This document shows positions 1-7,632 of a stretch of DNA of 19,793 bases, piece by piece. Source of the stretch: Rhodoferax sp. (GTDB taxonomy: Bacteria > Pseudomonadota > Gammaproteobacteria > Burkholderiales > Burkholderiaceae); NCBI GenBank assembly GCA_028292075.1, contig JAQGNA010000422.1, positions 1 through 19,793 of the forward strand, read 5' to 3'. The notes under the pieces were generated by a model. It saw only the letters and a program-made list of their open reading frames with translations, was not told the origin of the DNA and did no database searches. A program made the translations under genes and the position numbers. Numbering within the stretch: the first letter of the stretch is position 1; the number at the start of each line of letters is the position of its first letter.

Positions 1-176
1 AGGTGGCCCAGGCGCTCGACCAGCGGCTGGGTCAACGCCGCCAGGCCCGGCCCGATCTCGACCATGGACTGGCCCGGCTCGGGGGCAATGGCGTCGACGA
101 TGGCGCCGATGATGCCCTGGTCGGACAGGAAATGCTGGCCGAACCGCTTGCGCGGAATGTGGGATGAAGCTTTCAA
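1..176 (-). CDS. rsmA: RsmA (KsgA) 16S rRNA dimethyladenosine methyltransferase, N-terminal part
   Basis: RsmA transfers four methyl groups from S-adenosylmethionine to the two adjacent adenosines of the 3'-terminal hairpin of 16S rRNA, a late step of small-subunit maturation. Only about 58 N-terminal codons are present; the gene runs off the left edge of the window. The family's N-terminal signature is visible ([14 protein letters not shown], about residues 7-20), followed by SAM-binding motif I ([11 protein letters not shown], 39-49), where the usual GLGALT reads GLAALT. No ATG or GTG lies upstream in frame before the surA stop, so I chose the TTG at 176-174, 17 bases after that stop; only a weak GGGA lies about 13 bases upstream of it. 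It is the last visible gene of the lptD-surA unit. The identification is firm; the exact start is less so. Confidence 0.9.
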   Translation of the reverse strand, partial: MKASSHIPRKRFGQHFLSDQGIIGAIVDAIAPEPGQSMVEIGPGLAALTQPLVERLGH

Positions 177-193
177 ATGCCGGTGGCGTCCCG

Positions 194-1558
194 TTACTGG
201 GGCGGCTCCCGGTATTCAACGTAGGCCCGCGCCCGCATTTCCTGCGCCCAGTTGCTATAGGCCTCTTCGAGCTTCTTCTCGCGCAGGATGTTGCGCACCA
301 CCTCGCGCTGCTCACGTGGCGTCAAGGCGCGGTCGCGGCGTTCGATCAGCTGGATCAGGTGCATGCCGAAACGCGACACCACCGGCTCGGACACCTGGCC
401 TGGTTTCAGCGACTCGAGCACTTCCTCGAATTCTGGAACGAACTGCCCCGGGTTGGCCCAGCCGAGATCGCCGCCTTCCTTGGCGCTGCCGTCCTGTGAT
501 TGATCACGGGCCAGGCTCGCAAAATCGGCCAGGCCGGATTCAACCCGCTTCTTGTAGTCGAGCAGCCGGTCACGTGCAGCGGTCTCGCTCAACTGCGGGC
601 TGGGGCGCAACAGGATGTGCCTGGCATGCGTCTGAGGTACGGCCGCCGGAATGCCGGCCTGGCGCTTGTCGATTACCTTGAGGATGTGGAAGCCGGCGGC
701 GGAACGCAGCAGCGGGCTCAGGCCGCCCACTGGCACGTCGCGCGCACCGTCGACGAACAGCTGCGGATAACGGTCTTCGGGGCGCATGCCCAGCACGCCG
801 CCGCCAGCCTTGTCGGGGCCGTCGCTGTTTTGCCGCACCAGCGCGGTGAAATCTTCGCCGGCCTTGGCGCGGTCGAGCAGGCCCTGGGCCCTCGTTTGCA
901 ATTCCTTCACGCGTTCGGGTGTGGCGTTTTCGGGCACGGCCACGAGCAGCATCGCCAGGTTGATTTCTTGCGGAGACTGCTGGGCGCCGGTCTGCTGGTC
1001 GCGCAGGTAGGCGTCGACATCCTGGTCGGACACCTTGACCCGGGAGTCGACCTCGCGCTCGCGCAGCCGCGACACGATCAGCTGGTTGCGCAGCTCTTCG
1101 CGGAACTGGGCCACGGGCAGGCCTTCACGCGCCAGGCGCTTGCGCAACTCGGGCACGTCGACCTGGTTCTGCCGGGCGACGTTCTGCTCGGCGAGATCGA
1201 TGGCGGTGTCTTCCACCTTGATGCCGGCTTCGCGGGCCGCCTGCAGCTGCGCCTTCTCGACCACCAGGCGTTCCACCACCTGGCGGCTGATCTCGCCTTC
1301 GCTCGGCATGGCGCTGCCCTGCTGGGCCATCTGCTGAGAGACGCGGGCCACCCGGGTGCGCACTTCGTTGTTGGTGATCGGCTCGGAATTCACCACGGCA
1401 ACGATGAAGTCGGCCTGGCGTGGCCCGGAAGGACGGGCCGAGCCCGGCGCCAGGGAGATGCCGGATTGGGTCGATGGCCGCAGCCCCTGGGCCTGCGCGG
1501 GCCAGGTGGCCAGCGTGGCCAGGCCCGCGAGCGTCAATGCAAGAATGCGATGGGTCAT
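194..1558 (-). CDS. surA: SurA periplasmic chaperone / peptidyl-prolyl isomerase
   Basis: SurA binds unfolded outer-membrane proteins in the periplasm and delivers them to the BAM machinery; LptD, encoded just upstream, is a known SurA client in E. coli. The 454-residue protein starts with a Sec signal peptide (hydrophobic residues about 5-20, likely cleavage near AQAQ, 21-24). A SurA N-terminal chaperone domain follows (about 50-180), then two parvulin domains (about 195-298 and 308-408; the second contains [16 protein letters not shown] and FGMHLIQL) and a short C-terminal helix. Length and domain order are typical of SurA. The gene starts 21 bases after the lptD stop with no obvious Shine-Dalgarno sequence, suggesting dependence on upstream translation. 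rsmA follows directly, without the pdxA gene found at this position in E. coli. Confidence 0.95.
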   Translation of the reverse strand: MTHRILALTLAGLATLATWPAQAQGLRPSTQSGISLAPGSARPSGPRQADFIVAVVNSEPITNNEVRTRVARVSQQMAQQGSAMPSEGEISRQVVERLVVEKAQLQAAREAGIKVEDTAIDLAEQNVARQNQVDVPELRKRLAREGLPVAQFREELRNQLIVSRLREREVDSRVKVSDQDVDAYLRDQQTGAQQSPQEINLAMLLVAVPENATPERVKELQTRAQGLLDRAKAGEDFTALVRQNSDGPDKAGGGVLGMRPEDRYPQLFVDGARDVPVGGLSPLLRSAAGFHILKVIDKRQAGIPAAVPQTHARHILLRPSPQLSETAARDRLLDYKKRVESGLADFASLARDQSQDGSAKEGGDLGWANPGQFVPEFEEVLESLKPGQVSEPVVSRFGMHLIQLIERRDRALTPREQREVVRNILREKKLEEAYSNWAQEMRARAYVEYREPPQ

Positions 1559-1579
1559 ATTGCGAAGGTTTTGATCGTT

Positions 1580-3985
1580 CTAGTCGTACTGCCCGAATCG
1601 GCTCGGGGTGGTGATGGTTTCGCGCAGGTACTGGTAGCGCGGGATGTTTTCCTTGAGGGTCTTGAGCGGGCTCGAACCGAGCCGCGTGAAACCGACGAAT
1701 TCGAGCTGGAACAGGATCTTCGAGCTGGCGCTGTTGTTGCTGCCCTGCAGCCGCTCGACCACAATGCGGCCCAGCCAGCAGCCCGCATCGTACTCAAAGC
1801 CGAGGATCGAATCGACGAGCTTCCGGTCCTTCACGCTGTAGTTCATGCGGCCGACGCTGTACCAGCGCCCTTCCCCCTGCCCGGCACCCGGGCCGAGATC
1901 GCGGCCGCGGTCACCCCAGAGGTCGTTGATCGGCCACTGCCAGCCAACGTCGATCTGTTCGCTCAGCTCGCGCTGGTAGCGGTAGGCCATGCTGATCACG
2001 CGGTAGTTGCCTGGGCTCCAGCGGCCGCTGAGAGACGTGCGCTCGGAGCGGCTGGTCTTGGGGTTGTACTGCACCGTGCCGTCGAAGGTCCAGCGCGGAT
2101 CCCAGTTGACGGTCGCGCCCACCAGGAAGTCGCTGAGGCGATCGCTGACCACCGGCGCGCCGGGCAGCACAACCCGCTGGTCCTTGAACCGCAGCCGCTG
2201 TGCCACGCCAACGCTCAGCAGCTCGGCACCGGTGTCGGGCTCGTACAGCCGCGAGGTGACGCCCAGCGTGAGCAGGTTGTTGTCGGCAATGCGGTCGTTG
2301 CCCGAAAAAGAGTTCTCGGTGTAGATCGTTGCGAGGTTGAAGTCATTCAGGGCCGAGTCGTAGTTCGGCAATGCGCTCTGATCGCGGTACGGCGTGTTCA
2401 CGTAGAACGCGCGCGGCTCCAGCGTCTGGCGCAGGTTGCGACCGAAGAAACTGGCGTCGCGTTCGAAGATCAGGCCGCTGTCGAGGCTGAAGGTCGGCAC
2501 CGTGCGGCTGGCCGTGGTGGCGGTATTGGCAAGCGGCGCGTCAAACTCGTAGCTGGTGGCATGCAATTGCACCTTGGGGGTGACGAACCAGCCCGGGCGG
2601 ATCCACGGACGGCTGATCTGCCCCAGCGCATAACTCCGTTTCGCGTTGGGTTGCAGGGTGAGCTTTCGGTCGGCCTCGAATTGGGTGTAATCGCCATCGA
2701 CCGAGAAGTCGAAGCCATTCACGTTGTAGCGCGAGTAGCGCGCCGTCAGCTGTGGCAGCCGGTCGTAGGGCGGCACGATGGGCGCCGTCACGTCCTGCAG
2801 CGTCTGCCATTTCAGGACCCGCAGGCTGGTCGAAAAGTTGCCCTTGCCCCAGGTGAGAGAGGCGTCGTTCGACAACAGGCGCTGGGTGAGCGATGTGCCC
2901 TCGCGACCGAAGTCGCTCCAGTAGTTGTCGTCGCTCACGCGGTTCAGGTTGAGGTTCAACCCGAGCGGTCCGATCGGCGCCAGGCCCGTTTCGATGCTGC
3001 CCGAATGCAGCAGCGAATAGCTCCAGCGCGAACGGTCGCGCAGCGAATCGGTCGGCATGTAGTCGAGCCGCGTCTGCCCGCGGTAGGTCGGCTCGAGGTA
3101 GCGGAACTCGCCGCCCAGGTCCACGCCGCGCCGGGCCATCACGGTGGGGAAGAAGGTCGCATCGCGGTTGGGCGCGATGTTCCAGTAGTAGGGCACGGTG
3201 AGCTCGGCACCGTTCACGCTGTCCACCGCGATGGTCGGCGGCAGAAAGCCCGACTTGCGCTTGCTGGTGAGCGGAAAGCTCATCTCGGGGAAGGCCATGA
3301 TCGGCACGTCCTTGAAGCGCAGAACCGCGCCCTCGGCCACGCCTTCTTCTTCGTCGTTGTCGATGCGGAGCGCGGTGGCTTTCAGGATCCACGCTGGCAT
3401 CCAGCTCGGCCCGCCCTCGCGCCGGCAGGTGGTGTACGTCGCATTCCGCATCACCATGTGCTTGTCATCGAGGAAGTCGGCGCGGTCGGCGGTGCCATAG
3501 GCGCCATTGGCGAGAAACTGGTAGCTCGGCTTCTGGAAGACGCCTTCGAAGGCTTCCACCTTCAGCTCGAGCGACTCGCCCTCGTACACGTTGCCGGCCT
3601 GGTTGATGTGCACATTGCCGCGCGCCTTGGCCAGGTCGTCGGGCTGGTAGTACTCCAGGCGGTCGGCCCTGATGACGAGGTCGCCCTTGCGCATCATGGC
3701 GTTGCCGTCGATCACCATGTCGAGGTCGGGCCGGCCGGTGGTGCTGTCACCCGAAAAGAACGTGGGCGCCTGGTCGCGCATCACGGACGGCATCTTTTCC
3801 TGCAGCTGCGTGCTCGGCTGCAGCACCAGGGGCTCGTCGGCCTGGGCGTGCGCGGCGGTCACCGGGAGCATGGCGCACAACGCGGCGGCCACCAGCGCCA
3901 CCGGCGTGGGGACGAAACGGCCACGGCGCGGGGCGCGGCAAAGGGCGCGGGAAACACGCGGTCGGTCGGGCATCGGGGCGGGCAT
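1580..3985 (-). CDS. lptD: LptD (OstA/Imp) outer-membrane LPS assembly protein
   Basis: LptD is the outer-membrane barrel that, plugged by LptE, inserts lipopolysaccharide into the outer leaflet. The sequence shows an arginine-rich n-region and a hydrophobic signal segment ending in TAAHA (about residues 43-47 from my start). Next comes an OstA-type jelly-roll domain (about 85-165: repeated beta strands such as GDLVIRADRLEYYQ and ARGNVHINQAG), then a long transmembrane barrel with the LptD C-terminal domain (GCWLGRIVVERLQG, residue 735 onward). The frame is open back to a GTG at 4039; I prefer the first ATG at 3985 (801 residues), and an ATG at 3973 is also possible. No good ribosome binding site decides this. 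The mature protein has only two cysteines, C187 and C736. It heads the lptD-surA-rsmA unit and is divergent from the AmgK-like gene. Confidence 0.95.
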   Translation of the reverse strand: MPAPMPDRPRVSRALCRAPRRGRFVPTPVALVAAALCAMLPVTAAHAQADEPLVLQPSTQLQEKMPSVMRDQAPTFFSGDSTTGRPDLDMVIDGNAMMRKGDLVIRADRLEYYQPDDLAKARGNVHINQAGNVYEGESLELKVEAFEGVFQKPSYQFLANGAYGTADRADFLDDKHMVMRNATYTTCRREGGPSWMPAWILKATALRIDNDEEEGVAEGAVLRFKDVPIMAFPEMSFPLTSKRKSGFLPPTIAVDSVNGAELTVPYYWNIAPNRDATFFPTVMARRGVDLGGEFRYLEPTYRGQTRLDYMPTDSLRDRSRWSYSLLHSGSIETGLAPIGPLGLNLNLNRVSDDNYWSDFGREGTSLTQRLLSNDASLTWGKGNFSTSLRVLKWQTLQDVTAPIVPPYDRLPQLTARYSRYNVNGFDFSVDGDYTQFEADRKLTLQPNAKRSYALGQISRPWIRPGWFVTPKVQLHATSYEFDAPLANTATTASRTVPTFSLDSGLIFERDASFFGRNLRQTLEPRAFYVNTPYRDQSALPNYDSALNDFNLATIYTENSFSGNDRIADNNLLTLGVTSRLYEPDTGAELLSVGVAQRLRFKDQRVVLPGAPVVSDRLSDFLVGATVNWDPRWTFDGTVQYNPKTSRSERTSLSGRWSPGNYRVISMAYRYQRELSEQIDVGWQWPINDLWGDRGRDLGPGAGQGEGRWYSVGRMNYSVKDRKLVDSILGFEYDAGCWLGRIVVERLQGSNNSASSKILFQLEFVGFTRLGSSPLKTLKENIPRYQYLRETITTPSRFGQYD

Positions 3986-4107
3986 CGGTCGGTGGATCGA
4001 ATGAATCAAAAAGGGTTCTGCGGTCGATCTGGCGGGCACCGCGGGCTTGCCATGCGCCGGAATCAGGGGACCGGCGCAGGGGCGCGCAGGCCCGGGGACC
4101 GCATTTG

Positions 4108-4113
4108 TAGAAT
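4108..4113 (+). promoter_or_regulatory. Possible -10 box of the AmgK-like gene
   Basis: TAGAAT matches the sigma-70 -10 consensus at five of six positions and lies nine bases before the ATG at 4123. Transcription would then begin within a few bases of the start codon, giving a nearly leaderless mRNA. No convincing -35 hexamer is visible in the GC-rich sequence about 17 bases upstream, so this is only a suggestion. Confidence 0.3.
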
Positions 4114-4122
4114 GGATTATCC

Positions 4123-5262
4123 ATGACCCCTATTTCTCCCTCCACCACGCCCGTTTCCCAGCCGGACGCAGCAGGCGCCTCCGGGCCGTCGACCCTGACC
4201 ACCGCCACGGCCATTGACTGGGCCGACACGGCACGGCAGGCCGCTTTCGAAAGCTGGCTGGCTGCCACCGCCCCGCGGTTCTCGCTGCGCCCTGAAACGC
4301 TGCGCAGCGCCTCGGCCGATGCCAGCTTCCGCCGCTACTTCCGCATCGACGCGGCGCAGGGCAGCTGCATCGTGATGGACGCCCCGCCCGACAAGGAAAA
4401 CAGCGAGCCCTTCGTGCGCATCGCCAGCCTGATGGCCCAGGCCGGGCTGCACGTGCCCGAGGTGCTGGCCTGGGACGCGCCCCAGGGCTTCATGCTGCTG
4501 AGCGACCTGGGCGCCCGCACCATGATGGAAGTGATCGACCCCACCCGCCCGCAAGCCAACCAGGCGATGTACCTCGAGGCGGTGGACAGCCTCGTGCGCC
4601 TGCAACTGGCCTCGAAGCCGGGCGTGCTGCCGGCCTACGACGAGCCGCTGCTGCGACGCGAGCTGGCGTTGTTTCCAGACTGGTACCTGGCCCGCCACAA
4701 GGGCGTCACGCTCGATGACACGCAGCGCGCCACGCTCGACGACGCTTTCGACAAGATCGTCGCCCGCAACCTCGCCGCGCCCTGTGTCTATGTGCACCGC
4801 GACTTCATGCCACGCAACCTGATGGCACCGGCCGACCCGGGCGCAACCGGCCCCCTGGGCGTGCTCGACTTCCAGGACGCCGTCTACGGGCCCATCACCT
4901 ACGACATCGCCAGCCTGATGCGCGACGCCTTCCTCACCTGGGAGGAAGACTTCGTGCTCGACATCACCATCCGCTACTGGGAGCGGGCCCGCAAGGCCGG
5001 CCTGCCGGTGGGCGACGACTTCGGCGAGTTCTATCGCGGCGTCGAGTGGATGGGACTTCAGCGCCACTTGAAGGTGGCCGGCATCTTTGCCCGGCTGACG
5101 CTGCGAGACGGCAAACCCAGATACCTGGCCGACACGCCGCGCTTCATCGACTACATCCGCGCGGCCGCTGGCCGGTACAACGAACTGCGTCCGCTGATGC
5201 GACTCGTCGACACCATCGAGGGCACCACCCCGGTGACCGGCTTCGCCTACGGTCGCATGTAG
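4123..5262 (+). CDS. amgK: AmgK-like amino-sugar kinase (aminoglycoside phosphotransferase family)
   Basis: This is a 379-residue protein of the APH/choline-kinase fold. AmgK in Pseudomonas phosphorylates the anomeric carbon of N-acetylmuramate and N-acetylglucosamine in cell-wall recycling. The Brenner motif VYVHRDFMPRNLM is present (about 222-234, catalytic Asp227, Asn232), as is the metal-binding GVLDFQDAVYGP (246-257, Asp249), as in AmgK/COG3178 proteins. Residues 1-30 are rich in Ser, Thr, Pro and Ala and look disordered. The gene is divergent from lptD, a position where AmgK-type kinases are often found in proteobacteria, but its usual partner murU (nucleotidyltransferase) is not next to it; rsmE follows after nine bases. 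The fold is certain. The exact sugar substrate is inferred from family and position. Confidence 0.75.
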   Translation: MTPISPSTTPVSQPDAAGASGPSTLTTATAIDWADTARQAAFESWLAATAPRFSLRPETLRSASADASFRRYFRIDAAQGSCIVMDAPPDKENSEPFVRIASLMAQAGLHVPEVLAWDAPQGFMLLSDLGARTMMEVIDPTRPQANQAMYLEAVDSLVRLQLASKPGVLPAYDEPLLRRELALFPDWYLARHKGVTLDDTQRATLDDAFDKIVARNLAAPCVYVHRDFMPRNLMAPADPGATGPLGVLDFQDAVYGPITYDIASLMRDAFLTWEEDFVLDITIRYWERARKAGLPVGDDFGEFYRGVEWMGLQRHLKVAGIFARLTLRDGKPRYLADTPRFIDYIRAAAGRYNELRPLMRLVDTIEGTTPVTGFAYGRM

Positions 5263-5271
5263 GGCGCCGGC

Positions 5272-5994
5272 ATGCCGCGTTTCCATTGTCCCGCGCCGAT
5301 GGCGTCGGGGAGCGTGATCGACCTTCCGCCCGGCCCGGCGCGCCATGTGCAGGTGCTGCGCATGCAACCAGGCCAGACCATCACCCTGTTCGGCGACGGC
5401 CTTCCGGGCGGAAGCTTTGAAGCCACCATCGAACGCATGGGCCGCAGCGATGTCAGCGTGCGCATCGGTACGTATGCGCCTGAACCGGCTGACACCGCGC
5501 TGCGCCCGGTGCACCTGGCGGTGGGCATGCCGGCGAATGACCGCATGGACTGGCTGGTCGAAAAGGCCACAGAACTGGGCATGGCCAGCCTGCAGCCGCT
5601 GATCACCGAGCGCAGCGTGCTGCGGCTGTCCGGCGATCGGGCGGACAAGAAAGTCGCCCATTGGCGCGCCGTGGCGGTGGCGGCCTGCGAGCAGTCGGGG
5701 CGCAACACGGTGCCGCAGATCTTCGAGGTGAAAAGCCTGAGCGAATGGCTGCGCGGCCTGCCCGCGCCAGCGGCCGAAAGGCGCGGCCTTTTGTCGTTGC
5801 GCGAGGGAACCCGGCGCCTCGCCGAATGGCCTGCCGACTTGCCAGTGCGGTTCCTCAGCGGCCCCGAAGGGGGCCTCGGCCCCGGCGAGGAAGACGCCGC
5901 CGTGGCCGGCGGCTTTCAGCCCGTGACCCTCGGCACCCGCGTTTTGCGCTCTGAAACGGCGCCGCTGGCGGCGCTGGCCCGGCTCCTTTGCTGA
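5272..5994 (+). CDS. rsmE: RsmE, 16S rRNA (uracil-1498-N3)-methyltransferase
   Basis: RsmE methylates N3 of U1498 in 16S rRNA near the decoding centre of assembled 30S subunits. The 240-residue length is typical. An N-terminal PUA-like domain (about 1-70, with RHVQVLRMQPGQ) precedes a SPOUT methyltransferase domain. Its hallmarks are visible: the segment around MDWLVEKATELG (92-103), ACEQSGR (138-144), the SAM-binding knot LSGPEGGL (195-202) and LGTRVLRSETA (220-230). The ATG follows AGGG at a spacing of about seven bases, overlapping the TAG stop of the kinase gene, so the two genes are very probably co-transcribed. Confidence 0.95.
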   Translation: MPRFHCPAPMASGSVIDLPPGPARHVQVLRMQPGQTITLFGDGLPGGSFEATIERMGRSDVSVRIGTYAPEPADTALRPVHLAVGMPANDRMDWLVEKATELGMASLQPLITERSVLRLSGDRADKKVAHWRAVAVAACEQSGRNTVPQIFEVKSLSEWLRGLPAPAAERRGLLSLREGTRRLAEWPADLPVRFLSGPEGGLGPGEEDAAVAGGFQPVTLGTRVLRSETAPLAALARLLC

Positions 5995-6185
5995 ACGGGC
6001 CGGAAGGCCGGCGTGCGACCGTTGCCCGCTTCATGCAAGGGTAGACAAGCGGCGCCGCACCAAGCAACATGAGCAGCCTGCACGCTGACCGACGGTTCAC
6101 AATGCTGTGTCAACGGATCGCCTGTACACCCGTTGTAGGCAGCCGCGCAAGCTTTTGCGTCTCTCACATCTCCAAAGGAAACACC

Positions 6186-6692
6186 ATGGGCCTCCTCGAT
6201 TCCGTTCTCGGCGCCGTATTGAACAACGGACAGCACCCCGCGTCCCAGCCAGGCGCCACTGGTGGCCTCGGTGGCATGGGTGGCATCGGTGGGGCCGGCC
6301 TGGGCGGCCTGATCGGCATGCTGGCCAGCAATCCCCAGTTGATCCAGGTGGTCACTGGCATGCTGAGCAACGGCAGCGCACAGGGCGGCCTCGGCGGTCT
6401 GATGGCCAAGTTCCAGCACGCTGGCATGGGCGACGTGATCGGCTCGTGGGTCGGCACCGGCCAAAACCAGCCGATCTCCGGCGATCAGCTGGGTCAGGTG
6501 CTCGGCCAAGACACGCTTTCCAACATCGCCGCCCAACTCGGCGTGCAGCCGGGCGAAGCCGCCAGCCAGCTCTCTCACGTGCTGCCGGGCCTGGTCGACC
6601 ACCTGACGCCACAAGGCGAGGCGCCAGCGCAGGGCCTGGGCAACAGCGGCGACCTGTTCGGCATGCTCGGCGGCCTGCTGCAGCAAAAATAA
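6186..6692 (+). CDS. YidB-like DUF937 protein
   Basis: A 168-residue protein of the YidB/DUF937 family, whose molecular function is not established. It begins MGLLDSVLGAVL, has a glycine-rich stretch (about residues 24-42) and contains the family core with ASNPQLIQVVTGML, GDVIGSWVGTGQN and ISGDQLGQVLG, followed by a helical C-terminus ending in LLQQK. The ATG is chosen because AAAGGAA lies six bases upstream; the frame is open further upstream but without a better start. The 191 bases between rsmE and this gene contain no other ORF that I can support and probably carry its own promoter, which I cannot place with confidence. The next gene is convergent, with a hairpin between the two. Confidence 0.85.
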   Translation: MGLLDSVLGAVLNNGQHPASQPGATGGLGGMGGIGGAGLGGLIGMLASNPQLIQVVTGMLSNGSAQGGLGGLMAKFQHAGMGDVIGSWVGTGQNQPISGDQLGQVLGQDTLSNIAAQLGVQPGEAASQLSHVLPGLVDHLTPQGEAPAQGLGNSGDLFGMLGGLLQQK

Positions 6693-6695
6693 GCT

Positions 6696-6715
6696 GCCAG
6701 GGGCCGACCCCTGGC
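6696..6715. terminator. Perfect hairpin between convergent genes
   Basis: GCCAGGGG and CCCCTGGC form a perfect 8-bp stem around a four-base CCGA loop, starting three bases after the stop of the DUF937 gene and ending ten bases before the stop of the convergent hydrolase. There is no T-run on either side, so it is not a classical intrinsic terminator. Its position suggests a bidirectional transcription barrier or an mRNA 3'-end stabiliser. Confidence 0.5.
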
Positions 6716-6725
6716 GGGCTGCAGG

Positions 6726-7631
6726 CTAAAAGCGCGCCGCCAGCCACATCCGCAGGCGCTCGAACACCGGCTCGTTGTCGAGTTCGTTGAAGAGGTCGTG
6801 GTAGAGCGAATCAAAGCATTGCGCCGTCACGAACTCCGGCGGCGCCGCCGCGGCAAAAGCCCGGCTGCCTTCGGGCGAGGCAAGCCGGTCTTCGCCGGCA
6901 TAGAGCAACAGCGTCGGAACCCGCCATGCGGCGGCATGGGCCAGCACGATGGGGCCGCTGTCGGCAATGAAACGCGCCATGCGCGCCGACATGCGCTGAT
7001 GGCAAAAACGGTCGGCGCGGTAGGCCCGCACCATGGCCGGGTCGTGTGAGAGCAGAGCCGGATCGAGGCCGTTGTGCAGCCGCAGGTTCGGCGCCAGGGT
7101 CGGCAAGGCGGCCAGGGCCAGCCGCTTCATGCTGTTCATTCCGCCCACGCCGTGCGGGGCCTGCGCCAGCCCCGGGGACGACAGCACCAACCCCTCCACC
7201 GCGCCGCGCCGAAGCACCGTGTACCGTGCCGCAACCAGGGCGCCCAGGCTGTGGCCCAGCAGCACCAGCGGCATGCCGCGTGGCATGCGGGCGCGTGTGC
7301 TGGTCAATACGTCTTCCAGGTCGTCGATCAGCCGGCCGTCGCTGGGCAGCGTTCCACGGGAACCGCCCGATTCGCCATGGCCGTACTGGTCGTAGCCCCG
7401 CACTGCGAAGCCCCATCCGTTCAGGCGCTGGGCCAGATGGTCGTAGCGGGCCGCATGTTCGCCCAGGCCGTGAACCACCAGCACCACCCCGCGCAAGGGC
7501 ACGTCTTCGGCCAACGGCCAGTCTTGTACCGCCAGGTTCTCGCCGTCCACCGCGGTGAAGGTGGACAGGGTCGATTCCACCCTGGCGGCCAGGTCCGACC
7601 TGGCCTGCCAAAAGGCGCCCGCCAGCGGCAT
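6726..7631 (-). CDS. Alpha/beta hydrolase, monoacylglycerol-lipase-like (Hydrolase_4)
   Basis: A 301-residue serine hydrolase with no signal peptide, so probably cytoplasmic. The oxyanion region VVHGLGEHAARY (53-64) and the block RGYDQYGHGESGG (78-90) are typical of monoacylglycerol lipase / lysophospholipase L2-type proteins. The catalytic triad can be read as Ser128 in LLGHSLGA, Asp248 in AGEDRLA and His278 in LYHDLFNE. The likely activity is hydrolysis of a monoacylglycerol or similar small ester; the substrate cannot be read from sequence. Its ATG lies one base after the TGA of the upstream M20 peptidase gene, so it is almost certainly translated from the same mRNA by coupling. Confidence 0.85.
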   Translation of the reverse strand: MPLAGAFWQARSDLAARVESTLSTFTAVDGENLAVQDWPLAEDVPLRGVVLVVHGLGEHAARYDHLAQRLNGWGFAVRGYDQYGHGESGGSRGTLPSDGRLIDDLEDVLTSTRARMPRGMPLVLLGHSLGALVAARYTVLRRGAVEGLVLSSPGLAQAPHGVGGMNSMKRLALAALPTLAPNLRLHNGLDPALLSHDPAMVRAYRADRFCHQRMSARMARFIADSGPIVLAHAAAWRVPTLLLYAGEDRLASPEGSRAFAAAAPPEFVTAQCFDSLYHDLFNELDNEPVFERLRMWLAARF

Positions 7632-7632
7632 G

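Noticed and set aside
500..4126. Plus-strand open frame of 1208 codons opposite surA and lptD
   Set aside because: It lies antisense to two firmly identified genes. Long antisense frames are expected where third positions are mostly G or C. The product is His/Ala/Arg-rich, with no domain I recognise.
4117..5661. Minus-strand open frame of 514 codons opposite the AmgK-like and rsmE genes
   Set aside because: Overlaps two genes with complete catalytic motifs on the other strand; no recognisable domain or ribosome binding site.
5997..6020. Short GCCGG/CCGGC repeat after rsmE as a terminator
   Set aside because: Only five pairs with a tiny loop and no T-run; in DNA this GC-rich such repeats are common by chance.
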